The notes under the pieces are model-generated. The model had not been told where the DNA came from. It made no database searches and saw only the letters and a list, made by a program, of their open reading frames with translations. 64,000 bases of DNA from Epiperipatus broadwayi (lineage: Eukaryota; Onychophora; Udeonychophora; Euonychophora; Peripatidae). Made by a program: the position numbers and the translations under genes. The first letter of the stretch is position 1. The number at the start of each line of letters is the position of its first letter. Where the stretch lies: NCBI GenBank assembly GCA_028023455.1, contig JAQFVV010006542.1, forward strand, positions 75,001-139,000, read 5' to 3'. Positions 1 through 12,179 of the stretch are shown here, piece by piece.

Positions 1-2239
1 GCGATGTAATATGCAAATAAGGTTTTCAACTTGATAATGTTGTCGTTTTATCTTAAGAAAATAGTTACCATATAAAGTTTTATAGCCTACTTATTATCTG
101 TGAGAACTAAATTAATAATAGTTCTATTAATTATCGGGTTAAAAGATTTATTTAATTATTTGATGTAATTTTACCAAGAGCTGATATAAATTTTATTAGC
201 TTAGCTTATAGCAACTATGCTCCTGACTAAGTTTATTTAATTTCTAAACAAGATTATTCACATGTGTTAATTTAAACACATTAAAGGTTTGACAAAATTT
301 TGTAAGGGAAAGAAAAATAGATCTTCTGAATTAAGCCTAGTCTTTCAGCATTTGTGTTTGGGGAGAGCATGATATAAGAGGTAATATTATGTAATTGGGT
401 TTAGGCATTTGCCTGTCGTAAGTTTGATTTTAATCTTGTTGATCAAGTCATCATGTCAAGCATTTATATTATATAATTCAGGCTTTAACTTTAATATTGT
501 GGCAATTATATTATTTCTGTTCCTAATATTGCTGACATGATTTTGTCATTCCTGTAGTATTATTTTAATTGATTGAAATATAAAACAAATATTTTTCTCA
601 TTTATTCATTGCTTGTTTGGAACACCAAAGCTTTGTGGCTAAGTCCCTACCTGGCTTTCTTCATGTTCCACAGTTATTCACATGGCAAATGTACTTGTTG
701 AAACAAGTAGCCATTGGTCTTCTTGAATTGATGAGAAAACCATTTATTTCATCTTCGTTCCAATGCTCATATCGTGCTAGTACCATTTTCATTGATGAAT
801 TCAAATAACGGCCTGCATTTTTTTTGTTTGCTTTATAATCCACGATGAATTGATTCCCTTTAAAATCAAATTATGTTACATATTTATGAAATTCTAAATA
901 ATCTTACTTTGATAGGTGTTAAATTGAAATCATACCTTTGGATTTCTCATGTGTGACAGTCAGATGATGTATGTTGGTTTAACCCAGTTCAAATACTAGG
1001 CGAAAGTACCTCGAGGTCACCCATATGCGAGATATTAAATCAAGAAAACTATGACTTCTGCCCTATTCACCTATTCTCGATGCTAACTACGAACCAACAA
1101 CATTATCTGAGACATGCATAAATTACATTTCATTCAGCCAAGCTTAGCATCAGGGTAGAGACATGGACGGGAACACCTACAGAGCTAAATAGTTAAATGT
1201 GCATAAAAGTATTATGAAAAATGTGTTTTGCATGCCTAGATTATTGGAAAAGTAAAATAAAGCATTAAAATAAAATTAGAAAACTGAAGATTTTAGTTAA
1301 ATAAGATATTTAATTAATGGCTTTATAATATTAATAATGACATAATGGGCCCCCGCTATTCCCCTGAATTAATGAAAAACTAATTAGATAATAAAAACAG
1401 ATTAAACGATATAATATTTTTGCGGTCTAAGTCTTTTCTTCCCAATTTTAATAAAATTGTCAACTCAAATCTCCTCGATAAAGTACAATAAAAAATATCT
1501 TTTGCAAAGCATTTCTAATTGCTTTGCACTAAAAACAGTTTACAATTATTTAAGATGTATATAGCTAAATCAGATATATGTAATGACACTAATGGTGGAC
1601 AAAAGAGGCGTTATCGAGGAGATCAAGTTGGCAAACAAAGGAAACTTACTTGTAGTTATTTTACAACACATAATTGGAATTAGGAAGATATTTTAAATGA
1701 AAAATTAACTTTTAAACTTAACCGCAATGGAATACAAAATATTTATACATGTTAGTAATGAAGAATAGCAAAGGAAAAAGGGTTAAATATATAGATAGAT
1801 GATCATGCAATATATATATCTCTAAGACTAGTCTAATAAAAATGGTTACATAATGAATATAATTAAATACAACATTTCAGAAATATAATTCAATGAAGCA
1901 ATTAAGAAAGGTATGAACAAAAAAGGGTAGAAAATAAATAGTTCAATGGAGAAGAGATACAATTACCGTCCTGGTTCCTTGGTCATGTTTCCTCAATGAG
2001 CATGGCTTGATCCGTCCATCGATAGGTATTTACCCAGACAAAAAAAGTGGAAATATGTAGCATGCTTTTACAAAAAATCCTACAGACATGGCACAGAGTT
2101 CAGATTACTATTGGGTGGATACCACGGCATGTTGATGGTTTTTGGGCACCCTGGCAGTAGACAAAGCTTTGCCTAACCGCATAGGACAGTAGAATCCATC
2201 AAATTCGTATGACATTTAGTTTGTAGCATGTTCGAACTT
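1..2239. other. AT-rich sequence, no gene recognised
   Basis: No coding region, RNA gene or intact mobile element is recognisable here. Open frames are short and carry no known motif. A 60-codon minus-strand frame at 661-843 has somewhat less biased composition but matches no family I know. Slightly more CpG-containing patches occur around 990-1,110 and 1,960-2,240. The second of these leads into the LTR-like region that follows. Confidence 0.6.
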
Positions 2240-2475
2240 CTCCGTGATTTCGAAGATGACAGTTGAATAACTTTTTTTGAGCAAAATGGAAACAAGAAGC
2301 AAAATCTGGGAGGTTCAAAGCACAGGAAAAATCTGAATGAATTCTCTACAGAGAAATCTCAGCAAGCAAAAGCAAAATCTGACAAAAGCAAGCACAAGAA
2401 AAAGCAAACTCTGAATGCAATCTCCAAAAGGAAAATCTGAATGCCAAGTCTTTTGTTCTCACTCCTATTTATACC
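2240..2475 (-). promoter_or_regulatory. LTR-like leader with TATA box, minus strand
   Basis: Read on the minus strand, a good TATA box (GGTATAAATAGGAGTGAG, about 2,458-2,475) is followed by about 230 bp of less AT-rich, purine/T-patterned sequence with repeated AAAGCAAAATCTGA-like words on the plus strand. This looks like the U3/R start of an LTR or another transposon promoter. No second LTR, primer-binding site or target duplication was found, so the assignment is inference. Just above the TATA box in plus-strand coordinates lies a run of 11 C (2,530-2,540). Confidence 0.25.
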
Positions 2476-3005
2476 TTTTTTTGTAAGCTATCTTCTATTG
2501 TTTTGCGTATGATCTTAGATCTTGATAAGCCCCCCCCCCCATTTCTTTGTTTCAAGGTAATATTTTCTAAGAATAACTTTTACTTTTTTATTCTAAATTT
2601 CTTTCTTTAAAGTTTGAATTTTTATTAATTAAAAAAAAAAGAGAAGACCATCTTTAATTTGCCCCGAATGGGCTAATTAATTACAAACTTACATTCTTTT
2701 AGAAAATGTTGGTGGGCTTATCTCAAAATAAATCATGCACCATATTTTAACAAGATTTTAAAAAGAAAAATATATTACTTCTTTTAATAAAATAAGCATT
2801 TTATTTCAGCAGAATTTTGCATTAACTCATATATATACGCTTGAAGTATATATATGTTTGACTCATAGGTTTTACAAGTAATTTTTATTAACAGAAATCT
2901 AATCTTAGAATGGAATTTATTTAAAAGGAAATATTTAAATGCAAATACACATTTAATAAACATAATTAATTTTAGCTTTAATGCAAAACCCTGCTGATAT
3001 TGGAC

Positions 3006-3091
3006 TATAAACTTAATTCAGGCCTACAATACTAATTAAGTTTATAGGAGGCTGTGAAGCATGGATCGGACTTCCGGATCCATTGCTTCAC
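3006..3091. repeat. Two adjacent hairpins
   Basis: A perfect 13-bp inverted repeat, 3,006-3,018 with 3,034-3,046, is followed by a second stem at 3,054-3,091. There GTGAAGC-ATGGATC on the left pairs with GGATCCAT-T-GCTTCAC on the right around a short loop, with small bulges. The second stem is less AT-rich than its surroundings, so chance is a poor explanation. It could be a small transposon terminus or a structured RNA. No family is recognised. Confidence 0.6.
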
Positions 3092-3515
3092 CTGCTTTCC
3101 ATAAACTGATTTATAGAAAAGGGGGAGATAAATCTCACCTTTTTTTAATAAATTAGAAGCATATTTTCTTTCTAGATAGTGTCAAATTAATGACTAATAT
3201 ACATAACTCATTTGGCATATATGCTATATGCATTTTAATCACACACATCTGTTATGTCGGAGCATAGATTAAACATATATATATATATATTTAGGTACTT
3301 ATGCATTAATTATTGGCATATCTAGAAAACTGCCATCAGCTTTTTATATTATAATTTCATATTTTAAGACTGGAGATAATTTATGCAAATCATCACCATC
3401 ATTTATATAATCATTGCTTGTATTAAATATTATATATTATACTTGGTGTCTGACCCATCATTATTTATTAATTAGATTAAGTATTAATGTTTACTTTTGA
3501 TTTGGCAACTCAAAA

Positions 3516-3516
<1 letters not shown>

Positions 3517-3554
<38 letters not shown>

Positions 3555-3664
3555 GTTGATTTACTCAGAGATATCCATAAATAAATATATATATATATAT
3601 ATATATATATCTCTCTCTATATATATATATATATATGTTGATTTACTCAGAGATATCCATAAAT
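3517..3664. repeat. 82-bp period duplication with CT/TA microsatellite
   Basis: The unit is a CT run, then a TA run, then a unique 28-bp segment beginning GTTGATTTACTCAGAG. The segment occurs at 3,555 and again at 3,637. The unique segments are identical, so the duplication is recent and was probably mediated by the dinucleotide runs. Confidence 0.9.
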
Positions 3665-5339
3665 AGTTTTATCCTGCATTACCTTAGAAACAGTTAAGTA
3701 GTCTCATTAATAATAATATCCATTAAGCTAGTTTGTGGCACATATTTTCATTGTAAGGTCACTCTAGGTCATGCTTTGGGGTTTGATCTGGGATGGGGTT
3801 CGAATCCGAACTGGTCTCGAATCGAATCTAGATCAGGATGGCTCAAAGTTCTTTCCATGATCTAGGTCATGTTGGAGGTAGGACGTAGTGATTGGTACAA
3901 TATATTATAGTGATAGAACTGAGCTCTGAATCTAGTATCATTTTGCATTATAAATTGTTCAGCTTAAACAACACTAGTAAATAATATTTTAAAGTTTAGA
4001 CTGCAAGACAATAAAACATACGATTATAATATGTGATTATACAACAAAGTGTATGTAGGGGCATACATAAATGAGTCAATATTTAGGTTTAAAAAATATG
4101 TAATAAAATAGAGATTTGGTCAATTCATAATAATAGCTGTTTTTCCTATTGCAAGTAAAAACAAATTTTTTTAAGTGGATAAGGAAATAGAATTAAAAAA
4201 TTTAGGTAAGAAAAAAATTATTTATACTTTGTTGTTTTTCATATAAGAATTTTGGAAATATAGAATAATAAGAAATATAATTGTTTTGTAAAACAATCTG
4301 TATTTCAAATATCAAGGGTAATTTATGTAATTAAGGTTTTAATATAAGCACCTTTTTTTTTTAATTATGAAAAAAATATTTTAAGTAAATAATTAATTTT
4401 AAAGTAAAAAAAAAGTCTTATTTAACAGAAATAAACTAAAAAAGAATTAAAAAAAAAATTGTAATTATAAAAGTGTGAATAAAAGGATATTAATTACGTG
4501 GTGTGAAGTCTTTAAAGGAAATCTTGCTTAAATTTAGCCTAGCTGAAAAAAATTTATTGGAAAGGAAAGGCAAGAAAAAAGTGATCAGTAGAAATCTAAT
4601 TTACCAGTTATGGATTTAAAAGACTTGATACTTATGAGTTTTCAAGTAAACCAAGATGGCAGCTATTATTTTGGTAGCTGCAAATAAAGTTTCCAAAAAA
4701 TGCCAGCTAGGAAAAGTCTTATTTATATTTACATTTTATTTTTTAATATTGTTATTTATAAAAAGAAATCATTGTGGAAAAATTAATTACAATATTTACA
4801 GTTATTTAATTATTTTTTTGATTAACTTATTAACAGAAAAATGAAAAAAAAAATATAAATACAATATTTATATTTTATTCACGTTGGCAGTGTCAATCAT
4901 ATTGCGACTATTAATATGCCAAATTATTGGGAGGGCAACCTTTGAAAACAGTCCATAGCATCAAGTTCTGTTATAGAAAGCTTTCAAATTTTTATCATTA
5001 TGATAATTAACCTAAAATAATGCTGACAAAAAAAAACACTGAATTGAACCAAAGTATGATACAGTTAAGAGCACCTTATTCCATGTTATATATAAAAAAA
5101 TTGAAATAAAGCTTCTTAATGAAATTTATCATAATTTATTAATTTTCTTAAATTTAATAATCAATTTAATATTTTTTAATTTAATAACTAATTCATCTTT
5201 GATAGATTCATTATAGGCTCTTGAAACTCTACCTTTATCAAAAATATGGGCTGCCATCTTGACATACTTGAAAATTCACAAGTGTATTCACAATTATTCT
5301 ATGATTTTAGTCATTAAGAAAAGTAAACAAAACAGCCAT

Positions 5340-6760
5340 TTATGATACAGAAAGTTATTTATTAAATGATATCATTCGTTTTCTCTATAATATATATCAT
5401 AGTACCCAAACATAAAAATACAATTTATCCAAACTTCAAACACTTTTTATCAAACTTTATTTGTACATACACCTACATTTCGACTGACTGCAGTCTTCTT
5501 CAGAGCTATGATATAATGAACAAAATAAAAAAACAACTATATAATAACACCATAAAAATTGAATTTTTTTAAACAATTAAATAAAACTAAAAACAACATA
5601 AAATATATATATTAAAAACTCTCGAAATAATATAATCAAACCCATATAAAACAATAGGTAGTAGTAAAATAAAATGTATTACACTATTAATAACATGAAT
5701 AAATATAAGAATATACATGTGTAATCTTAACTAGGTACATATATACATTCAAGGACAACTATTAACTCTACCAATGATTATCTATTTTATTATTATTAAC
5801 AGTCTACAAGTAATTCTCTTTTATTCTTCAGTATACTTAAACTTTATGATTAGTAACTAAAATTCTTTTAATTTTAAATCATACTTTATTATTTTCTAAA
5901 GTTACTCATTCTTCTTTGTGTAAAAATTCGATGATTTTATATTTATTAATTACTGAATATTTAAAACCTATAAACTTTATCATCTTTAACACTTACTTAG
6001 GTTATTCTGATCTTCTAAGTAGAAATAATCAAACAATCGTTTTTTTCAAATAATATCTGAATCTTATTATTAATGTAAATAATTAATATAGATGATATTA
6101 TTTATTAAAATAAGAATGAATACAGCTTAATTATAATGTCTAAATTTCATTTAGAAAACCTTAAAAATTTCTAGATTACGTTATGTAGTCATAAAGTTTA
6201 ATTTTATGAAAATACAGATTATTTCTCCAAATAGTATTTTTGTTAATAATATTTAAAATCAGTTAATACTTTATATTTTAATAGTTGTACTTTATTGTAT
6301 ATATGTGTGAAAGTTAAGAATTACAATAAATATAATTATTTAATAAAATCATTAAAATGTAGTACATCTTCTATCTTTAGTGAAAATTGTTTTATTGGGT
6401 TGCTGATCCTCGTTTTCAAATCTGTCATTTATGATCTGTCATTTAGAAACAGCTAGAAGATTTGGTAGGTATCCAATCAAAGAAGAAGACATAGCAATGT
6501 AACAAATAGGCTTTTTAGATTTTTTATTGTTTAAAAAATATAACTTTTATGGGTGTTTTTAGACTATAGTTGTTTGATTGAATTTTGTATCATAATAAGT
6601 CTAGAACTGAAGAAGACTGTAGGTCAGATCGACAATGAGATGGTGTATTTACCAAATAAAGTCTTCCAAAAAATGTTTGAACTTTGGATACATTTTCTTT
6701 ATATGATATTACGGCAAACATAAAGAAAAGTGTGATTTTGGTAACCCAAACATATACTTG
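5340..6760. mobile_element. Inverted-repeat element with CTGAAGA motif
   Basis: Two arms of roughly 190-250 bp, about 5,340-5,590 and 6,500-6,760, are diverged reverse complements of each other and enclose about 0.9 kb of AT-rich sequence without a recognised ORF. Each arm contains CTGAAGAAGACTG followed shortly by a CGA-containing segment (minus strand core 5,497-5,503; plus strand core 6,607-6,613). A conserved stretch reading ACAAATAAAGT and TTTGAA.TTTGGATA then follows in both. CTGANGA plus a short hairpin plus GAAA is typical of terminal repeats of Penelope-like elements, some of which carry hammerhead ribozymes. Here an extra purine precedes the helix II hairpin, so ribozyme activity is doubtful. 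The arms are clear; the class assignment is inference. Confidence 0.55.
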
Positions 6761-7038
6761 GCTAACTATTTAAAGTATATCTGTTCGATCCTTCAACATG
6801 TAAAAATAAAACATGTCACTATCAAAAAATTGCTGTTTGAGGAATGCAAATACCAATGAATTTGAGCTAATAAGGCACCCCATAGTCACTAATTACCATT
6901 GATGAATCTCTCATTTATCTACTGTACTTTTAAAATATGACATTGAAAAATAATTGTAAATTTATTATCAAAAAGATCATTGTTTCTTTTTAAAATAGTG
7001 AAGCTCATAGTGCAGAAAACAATAATGAAAAAAAAAGT

Positions 7039-7075
7039 CATATATATATATGTGTGTGTATGGGTGTGTGTGTAC
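7039..7075. repeat. TA/GT microsatellite
   Basis: A short TA run passes directly into an interrupted GT run. Confidence 0.85.
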
Positions 7076-8314
7076 TGTAATTATTCTATTAAAACACAAT
7101 TATTTTAACTTTATTTTTTATTTTTTTAAAAAAGTGGGTATGATCATATTTATTAATAAGTGACATTTTTATGTATTTATCTATAGTATAAAAAAGCCTT
7201 AATAATAATCTATCTGTTAAATAATTATTAATATAATATTTAAATCATATTGAATAGCTAATAATTATATGAGTTGATTAATTTATTATATGGGTATTTA
7301 TTATGATAAATTATTGTGAGAATTAGATCATTATATTAATATATAAATCATATTTAAGTATATTTTGTTTACATTTATATTCGTTATTTCTGGAAATAAT
7401 AATTATATTTAATATTTTTTATTGTTTGCTAGCCATTCAGATATTATTTGAAAATAATGTGTTAGGTTACCAGTTATTTATTTGTTTATGTGCATGTGTG
7501 ATTTTTTAAAAAATAAAATGCATAAGTAATGTTTAATTATGCAATGCCCTTTCAATCTCATTTAATTACAAACAATAATATTTCTTGTCTCCAGAAAAGC
7601 AAACTCATGCTGAGTCTATATGACGTGTAAATAAGGATAATTGTGATAGTGATTGAAGGATAAAACTATCAAACTGATCTCTCGTAATACATATTAAATA
7701 AAATTTACCTTTTTTAGATATTCTAAAAATCTGCAGACAATCAAACATGTCACAATAGTGACAAGAATAGTGACAAGAATTATGGCATATATTATATTTT
7801 TAAAATATGAATATATCATTACACCATCGCACTTTTTAAAATGTTATTCAAACATCAAACGTATGAAATATGAAATACCTAATGCGTACATTGTTTCTAA
7901 TGACTTTTTTATTTAAGTAGATATACTACAACAATTTTGAGTAAATAGAAAACAACTTCAAACTATCATTAATGAAATACACTTAATTTTCTTATTGGCT
8001 GATTTTAGCGCGATGGAAAGCTTTTTGGAGTCGATATATCTGTTGTATCTTAGATCGTATAATACGCATCTACTCTCACGCAAACACACACATATATGTA
8101 TATACATAATTGTTTGCCTCAGTTGATAGAGGATTCAACGTTCATTTTGCCTTAGAAATAAAATATATTTGTTTTTGCGTTCTTGTCTCGTAAGATAATT
8201 TTAGATTATTTATAAAGTATAGATTTTTATTCGAAATGAACTAAATTATTATCTCTAGAATTTTATTCGAAATATTTCTGATATTCAGGTTATTTTTGTT
8301 TATAAAAATGCCCA

Positions 8315-8455
8315 AAAATCGAAGAGAGAAGAATCAACAGCCAGCCAAAGAGAGAAAAACATAGAGACAAGAAGTGGGAGAAAGAGAAACAAGGAAGAAA
8401 TAAAGAAAGAGACAAAGGAAGATAAAGTGACGAGGGGGGGGGAGAAATCAAAAGA
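8315..8455 (+). repeat. Polypurine tract
   Basis: About 140 bp are almost entirely A and G on the plus strand (GAAGAGAGAAG, AGAGAGAAAAAC, GGAAGAAATAAAGAAAGAG and similar) and include a run of nine G near 8,432. The complementary strand reads as a low-complexity Leu/Ser/Phe frame, which is an artefact of the tract. Mirror-symmetric purine runs of this sort can form triplex DNA. No gene is implied. Confidence 0.75.
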
Positions 8456-9501
8456 ACAGCATCTACATTAATAAAATAAAATAATTGGAATAGACAAGTT
8501 TTATATAATTTAATCATGCTAATTTAACTAGGCTGTATTTAATTATTTTCTAATATAATCAGAAATTTTATTTTTGCAGTGAGCAGAAAAATATGATAAA
8601 TGTTTTAATTAAAGAGAAGCAGTCTTATAAAATTAAAGCACGATTCTGGCTATAAATATTTCTTTCAACGTATAGTTTTTTAAATAAATCAATATTATAA
8701 AAGATAACACAGTTTGACATAGTAAGCAAGAATTTATTAAAGCTAAAAGCAAACTTCTTTTAAATGACTGACAATACGCATTTTCTATATATATATATGA
8801 AGAACAATCGAATTCGAAAAAAGAAATTAAAAAAAAAGTAATAATCTATATACAAAATAAATATAATGGTTTATATAGCTTTAGAGAAATTAATATTAAT
8901 AGCAGACTCTGTATTCTTTGAAATATAACTTTATTCTCGTCAGTAATTATGCTCGCTTTATATTATAATTGCATTTTTTTTTTTATATTTTATGGTAATT
9001 ACAATAAAATTTATTGATTAACTTGTATTAAATATATCTCGTAGCTAAGAACATATAAATATCTGTTTATTGACAATTCTTAAAGTTTATGTACTTGAAA
9101 AAAAAATCCTAAGCCTGTATGTAATCTAAAAAAAAATTCAATTTTCATAAAGTCTGACCTTGAACACAGATCATGATAATATATGGTAATACCATGAGCT
9201 TTTTTATATTATATCACTACAATTTAAAATAATTAGAAATAATTTGGGGTTTTAAATTTTCTTTAATGAGCTGTTAAGTAATTATCAGATATACTTAATT
9301 AGTAATTGTCATTGTATATTTAATCCAAGAATTTTATGTTATCATTTTTGTCTAAATAATTGATTTATTTTTTCTAAAAAGATAGTGTCAAAAATTTAGA
9401 TTTGGTTCAGACTAATTAAGCATTTTCTAATAATTAAAAAAAAATGTTCACTTTCATTTAATAGCACTGGTAAGCTGTTTATTATTCAGGTAAATAAATA
9501 C

Positions 9502-9567
9502 ATTATTAAAACAGGCAACACTTTCTATACGTATTGCCATTCAATGCAAGCCAGAGTAATCAATGGA
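9502..9567 (+). pseudogene. Repeat-borne ORF fragment, copy 1
   Basis: The plus-strand frame reads IIKTGNTFYTYCHSMQARVI, which aligns residue by residue with VIKTGKTIYMYCHSLQDRVI encoded on the opposite strand at 9,805-10,059. The reading frame breaks soon after. The two copies lie about 300 bp apart in inverted orientation. No known domain is recognised. Conservation at the protein level suggests a once-translated ORF carried by a transposable element. Confidence 0.45.
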
Positions 9568-9804
9568 TGCCAGAAGGTTTGCACATAAAATCCCCATCTA
9601 GTGGCCTACTCATTCAATATTCCCAGACTAGTTTTTAACTTGTGGCATTCATCAATGAGGAGCCTTGGTTCTGAGAGCACTGCACCTAGATCTTAGGATC
9701 TAAGGCAACCCTTCAGCAGCCATCTTTTATCTCTACTTAACTACAAAACTATGAGTCTTAAATTGAATACACTTTAATATTTCCAATACAAGTTCATTAG
9801 CTTA

Positions 9805-10059
9805 TTAACATAGTTCAGTATCCATACATTTTGGTGACTTTGGTTTTTTAATAACCATAGCCATCACTATCCTATTAGGCAGAATTGGTTTTAAGTCAAT
9901 AAACATCACATGATCACCATTTTTTATTACTCTGTCTTGAAGTGAGTGGCAATACATGTAGATAGTTTTGCCTGTTTTAATAACAGTTATAGGCAAGGAT
10001 AAAAATGGTGATATTGTGATTTTTATTTGCTTAAATACATTATCATTATTTTTAGTCAT
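9805..10059 (-). pseudogene. Repeat-borne 84-codon ORF, copy 2
   Basis: This is an 84-codon open frame, the longest of three related copies. It contains TGKTIYMYCHSLQDRVI followed by GDHVMFIDLKP and NRIVMAMVIKK. The third copy, at 25,400-25,640 minus, preserves VMFIGLKLESGRTLLMAA in register. The product has no recognisable catalytic motif, signal peptide or membrane segment. It abuts the 3' end of the RTE relic that continues at 10,060, so it may belong to that element or to a separate insertion. Function is unknown. Presence of three diverged copies in 64 kb argues for a mobile rather than a host gene. Confidence 0.4.
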
Positions 10060-11240
10060 TGCTGATCTCCTGCAACCTAGTTTCTCTGATCAATAGCTTC
10101 TTTTCTTTATATTTCTTCAGTCAACTTGGTTTTGTCCAATTCACTTGTGGTCTTTTTCTAGGTTTATTACCATCTATTAAATCCTTGTTTAAATCTTCAA
10201 TTGTATATCTGAAATCATCTTTTCTAGTATCACCTCCAGACTAGCTTCATTTAGCACCTGACGTGTCTGTACTGAATATTAGTTAACCATCCAAGTCTCA
10301 AATCTGTATATAAAACTTGTAAAACACATTTACTAAAAGCTTGTTTTTTCAAAGACAGATATTTCTTTAATTATTTTTATCATGTATATTTTATACAAAT
10401 TTAATTCTTACATTAATTTATCCATTATGTATCTATCTGTATTAACGATCTGACCAAGTTACTTGTAATTTTAACTTCTAATTTATTATTTTTATAAATT
10501 TTCCTCTTATGAAAAAATCCATTGAACATTACTCATTTTAGCATTTTCTTTAACCATATTTTTTCATTTTAATCTAAAAAATTTGCAGCATTTCCTGAAG
10601 CTGTGAAATATCTGCAAAAAGGAAAAAAAAATTATAGATGAATTAAATAACTTTATTGTTATTATCTTAGTTTTCCATTTCAATTCATAAAACGCTTTTG
10701 TATGATGAAATGAAAAAAGTTTGGGGGATTGAAATTACACGTAAATTTTTTAGAAATATGTAATTATATTATCTGACATTCTTATAAATGTAAATTCTCA
10801 TAATGGTATCAGATAAATATTTTTCAGGATTTGAAAACATCCTAGAATTATATTTTAATATTCCAAACCTTTGATCTTGTAAAATACTTAATAAATTCAA
10901 AGCATCATGGTAATTCATACTCATTTTTTTAATAATATTTTTAAATTTGAATAAAATGCACAGTATTAAAATCATTTTAAAATTCAAATTGCTCAATTGA
11001 TATTAATTGGTCAAGTTTTCTGCAAATGAATTGTATTGATCTTATAAAGCTTTTGTATAGAAATGATAAAAGGTCTGTAACTTCTAATATTTTGTTTTCA
11101 TCTTTTTTAAATATCAATGTTTGTCAGTTGTTTCCCTATCATCTGATACACTTTTATCATTTTAATATTTGCTATGAAGCTTTACCAATAATTTTTATTG
11201 TTTTATCTACTTCTTTTAATTCTATCATTTCCTAGAGCAT
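10060..11240 (-). mobile_element. RTE-type LINE relic, 5'-truncated
   Basis: The minus strand matches, piece by piece, the RT and C-terminal coding region of the RTE-type LINE at 46,540-49,475. From high to low coordinates: a segment resembling the RT region before the NYRPISLL motif (about 11,110-11,050, YRPLSFL-like), EKYL...IYIYKNVR (about 10,830-10,770), NYK-LGQIVNTD (about 10,470), and a C-terminal KPRKRPQVNW (about 10,150), which parallels RPRKRPHVRW in the better copy. Frames are broken by many indels and stops, so nothing is made. It is older than the 46.5-kb copy. RTE-clade LINEs encode an APE-type endonuclease and an RT; here only the RT and C-terminal parts survive. Plus-strand ORFs over this interval are antisense shadows. 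Confidence 0.65.
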
Positions 11241-11999
11241 TACCATTTTATACTTTCAAAATTCAGTTTAGAGTAGATACAAGGTAAATCAATGACAGCA
11301 TAAAATTATGTGAATAATAAAGTCTCAATGAATACATATAAATATGATATGCGAACAATGCATATAAAGAAATTAAACATTGGATTAGAGCCATGAAGTA
11401 CACATTGAATATATAACATGACTGAAATATAAAGGATGTAAAGTCTATGTACAAAGTTGATAAGTTTTTATAAGACAAAATAAGGTTTTAATAGAAAATA
11501 ATGATAGTAATACATTAAATCAATAACATAGTTTCAAGAGTTATATAAAAGAAATATGGTAGGTAAATTAATGCAATTTATAAAGAGAAAACCAAAATCA
11601 AAGGTTCCACTAAGACCTTAAGGCAGTGCATCGTATATATTATCTACTAGGGATACAGAGGAAGTCAAAGCTATATATAAGGTTTCAAATTTAATTGATT
11701 AATTACTTGCTTGGCATATGAGGACCATAACAATATTTAAAAGTTGATATATAAAAGGAACTATTAGGAATCACTAATTAGAATGCATAAGTAAATTAAT
11801 TATAAAGCATAGAACCAATGCAAGTTATGTGTAATAAATATATAGGGTACATGAAGGATCTAAATAATTACAGTTTAAATCATTAGTAAGTGAAAGATGG
11901 GATATATTATTCATTCAGTAGATAGGTGAAGGTTGAGATTTTCAGCCATGGAATAGCATGAACTGAGTTTATAGCATCATCTGGCTCCAGGTCTGGTCA
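11241..11999. other. AT-rich stretch, no gene recognised
   Basis: Only short chance frames lie between the RTE relic and the LINE that follows. Nothing further is visible. Confidence 0.55.
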
Positions 12000-12179
12000 G
12001 CCAGCCACAAGGCTGACAAGCTCATTTATTCTCCTTTTCTATCTTGCAAAGGGACTTGCAATAACTGTTGAGTCATTGCAGCAATAATCAAATATCATAC
12101 TACATCTGGCACCCCAAATTGAGAAAAGTTAATGAAAGTGGCCAGCATTATTTTCCTGAATTGACCTTTTTTAATTGCA

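Larger units (their letters stand above)
2640..5330. other. AT-rich non-coding stretch
   Basis: No gene is recognisable. The stretch holds two adjacent hairpins (3,006-3,091) and a microsatellite-rich duplication (3,517-3,664), and is otherwise poly(A)/poly(T)-rich single-copy-looking sequence. A short segment at 3,780-3,840 contains GGTTCGAATCC, which resembles a tRNA B box, but has no convincing A box. Confidence 0.6.
6761..9480. other. AT-rich stretch, no gene recognised
   Basis: Nothing coding is recognisable. The only notable features are the TA/GT run at 7,039-7,075 and a purine-rich tract at 8,315-8,455. Confidence 0.6.

Noticed and set aside
617-843. Overlapping open frames on both strands (63 and 60 codons)
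   Set aside because: Neither shows a known domain, splice context or homologous copy in the window; the length is compatible with chance.
3770-3850. GGTTCGAATCC resembling a tRNA/SINE B box
   Set aside because: No A box at a suitable distance, no tRNA-like fold and no repeated copy; probably coincidence.
10059-10244. 61-codon plus-strand frame
   Set aside because: It is the antisense of the RTE C-terminal coding region (compare the similar antisense frame over 49,122-49,442).
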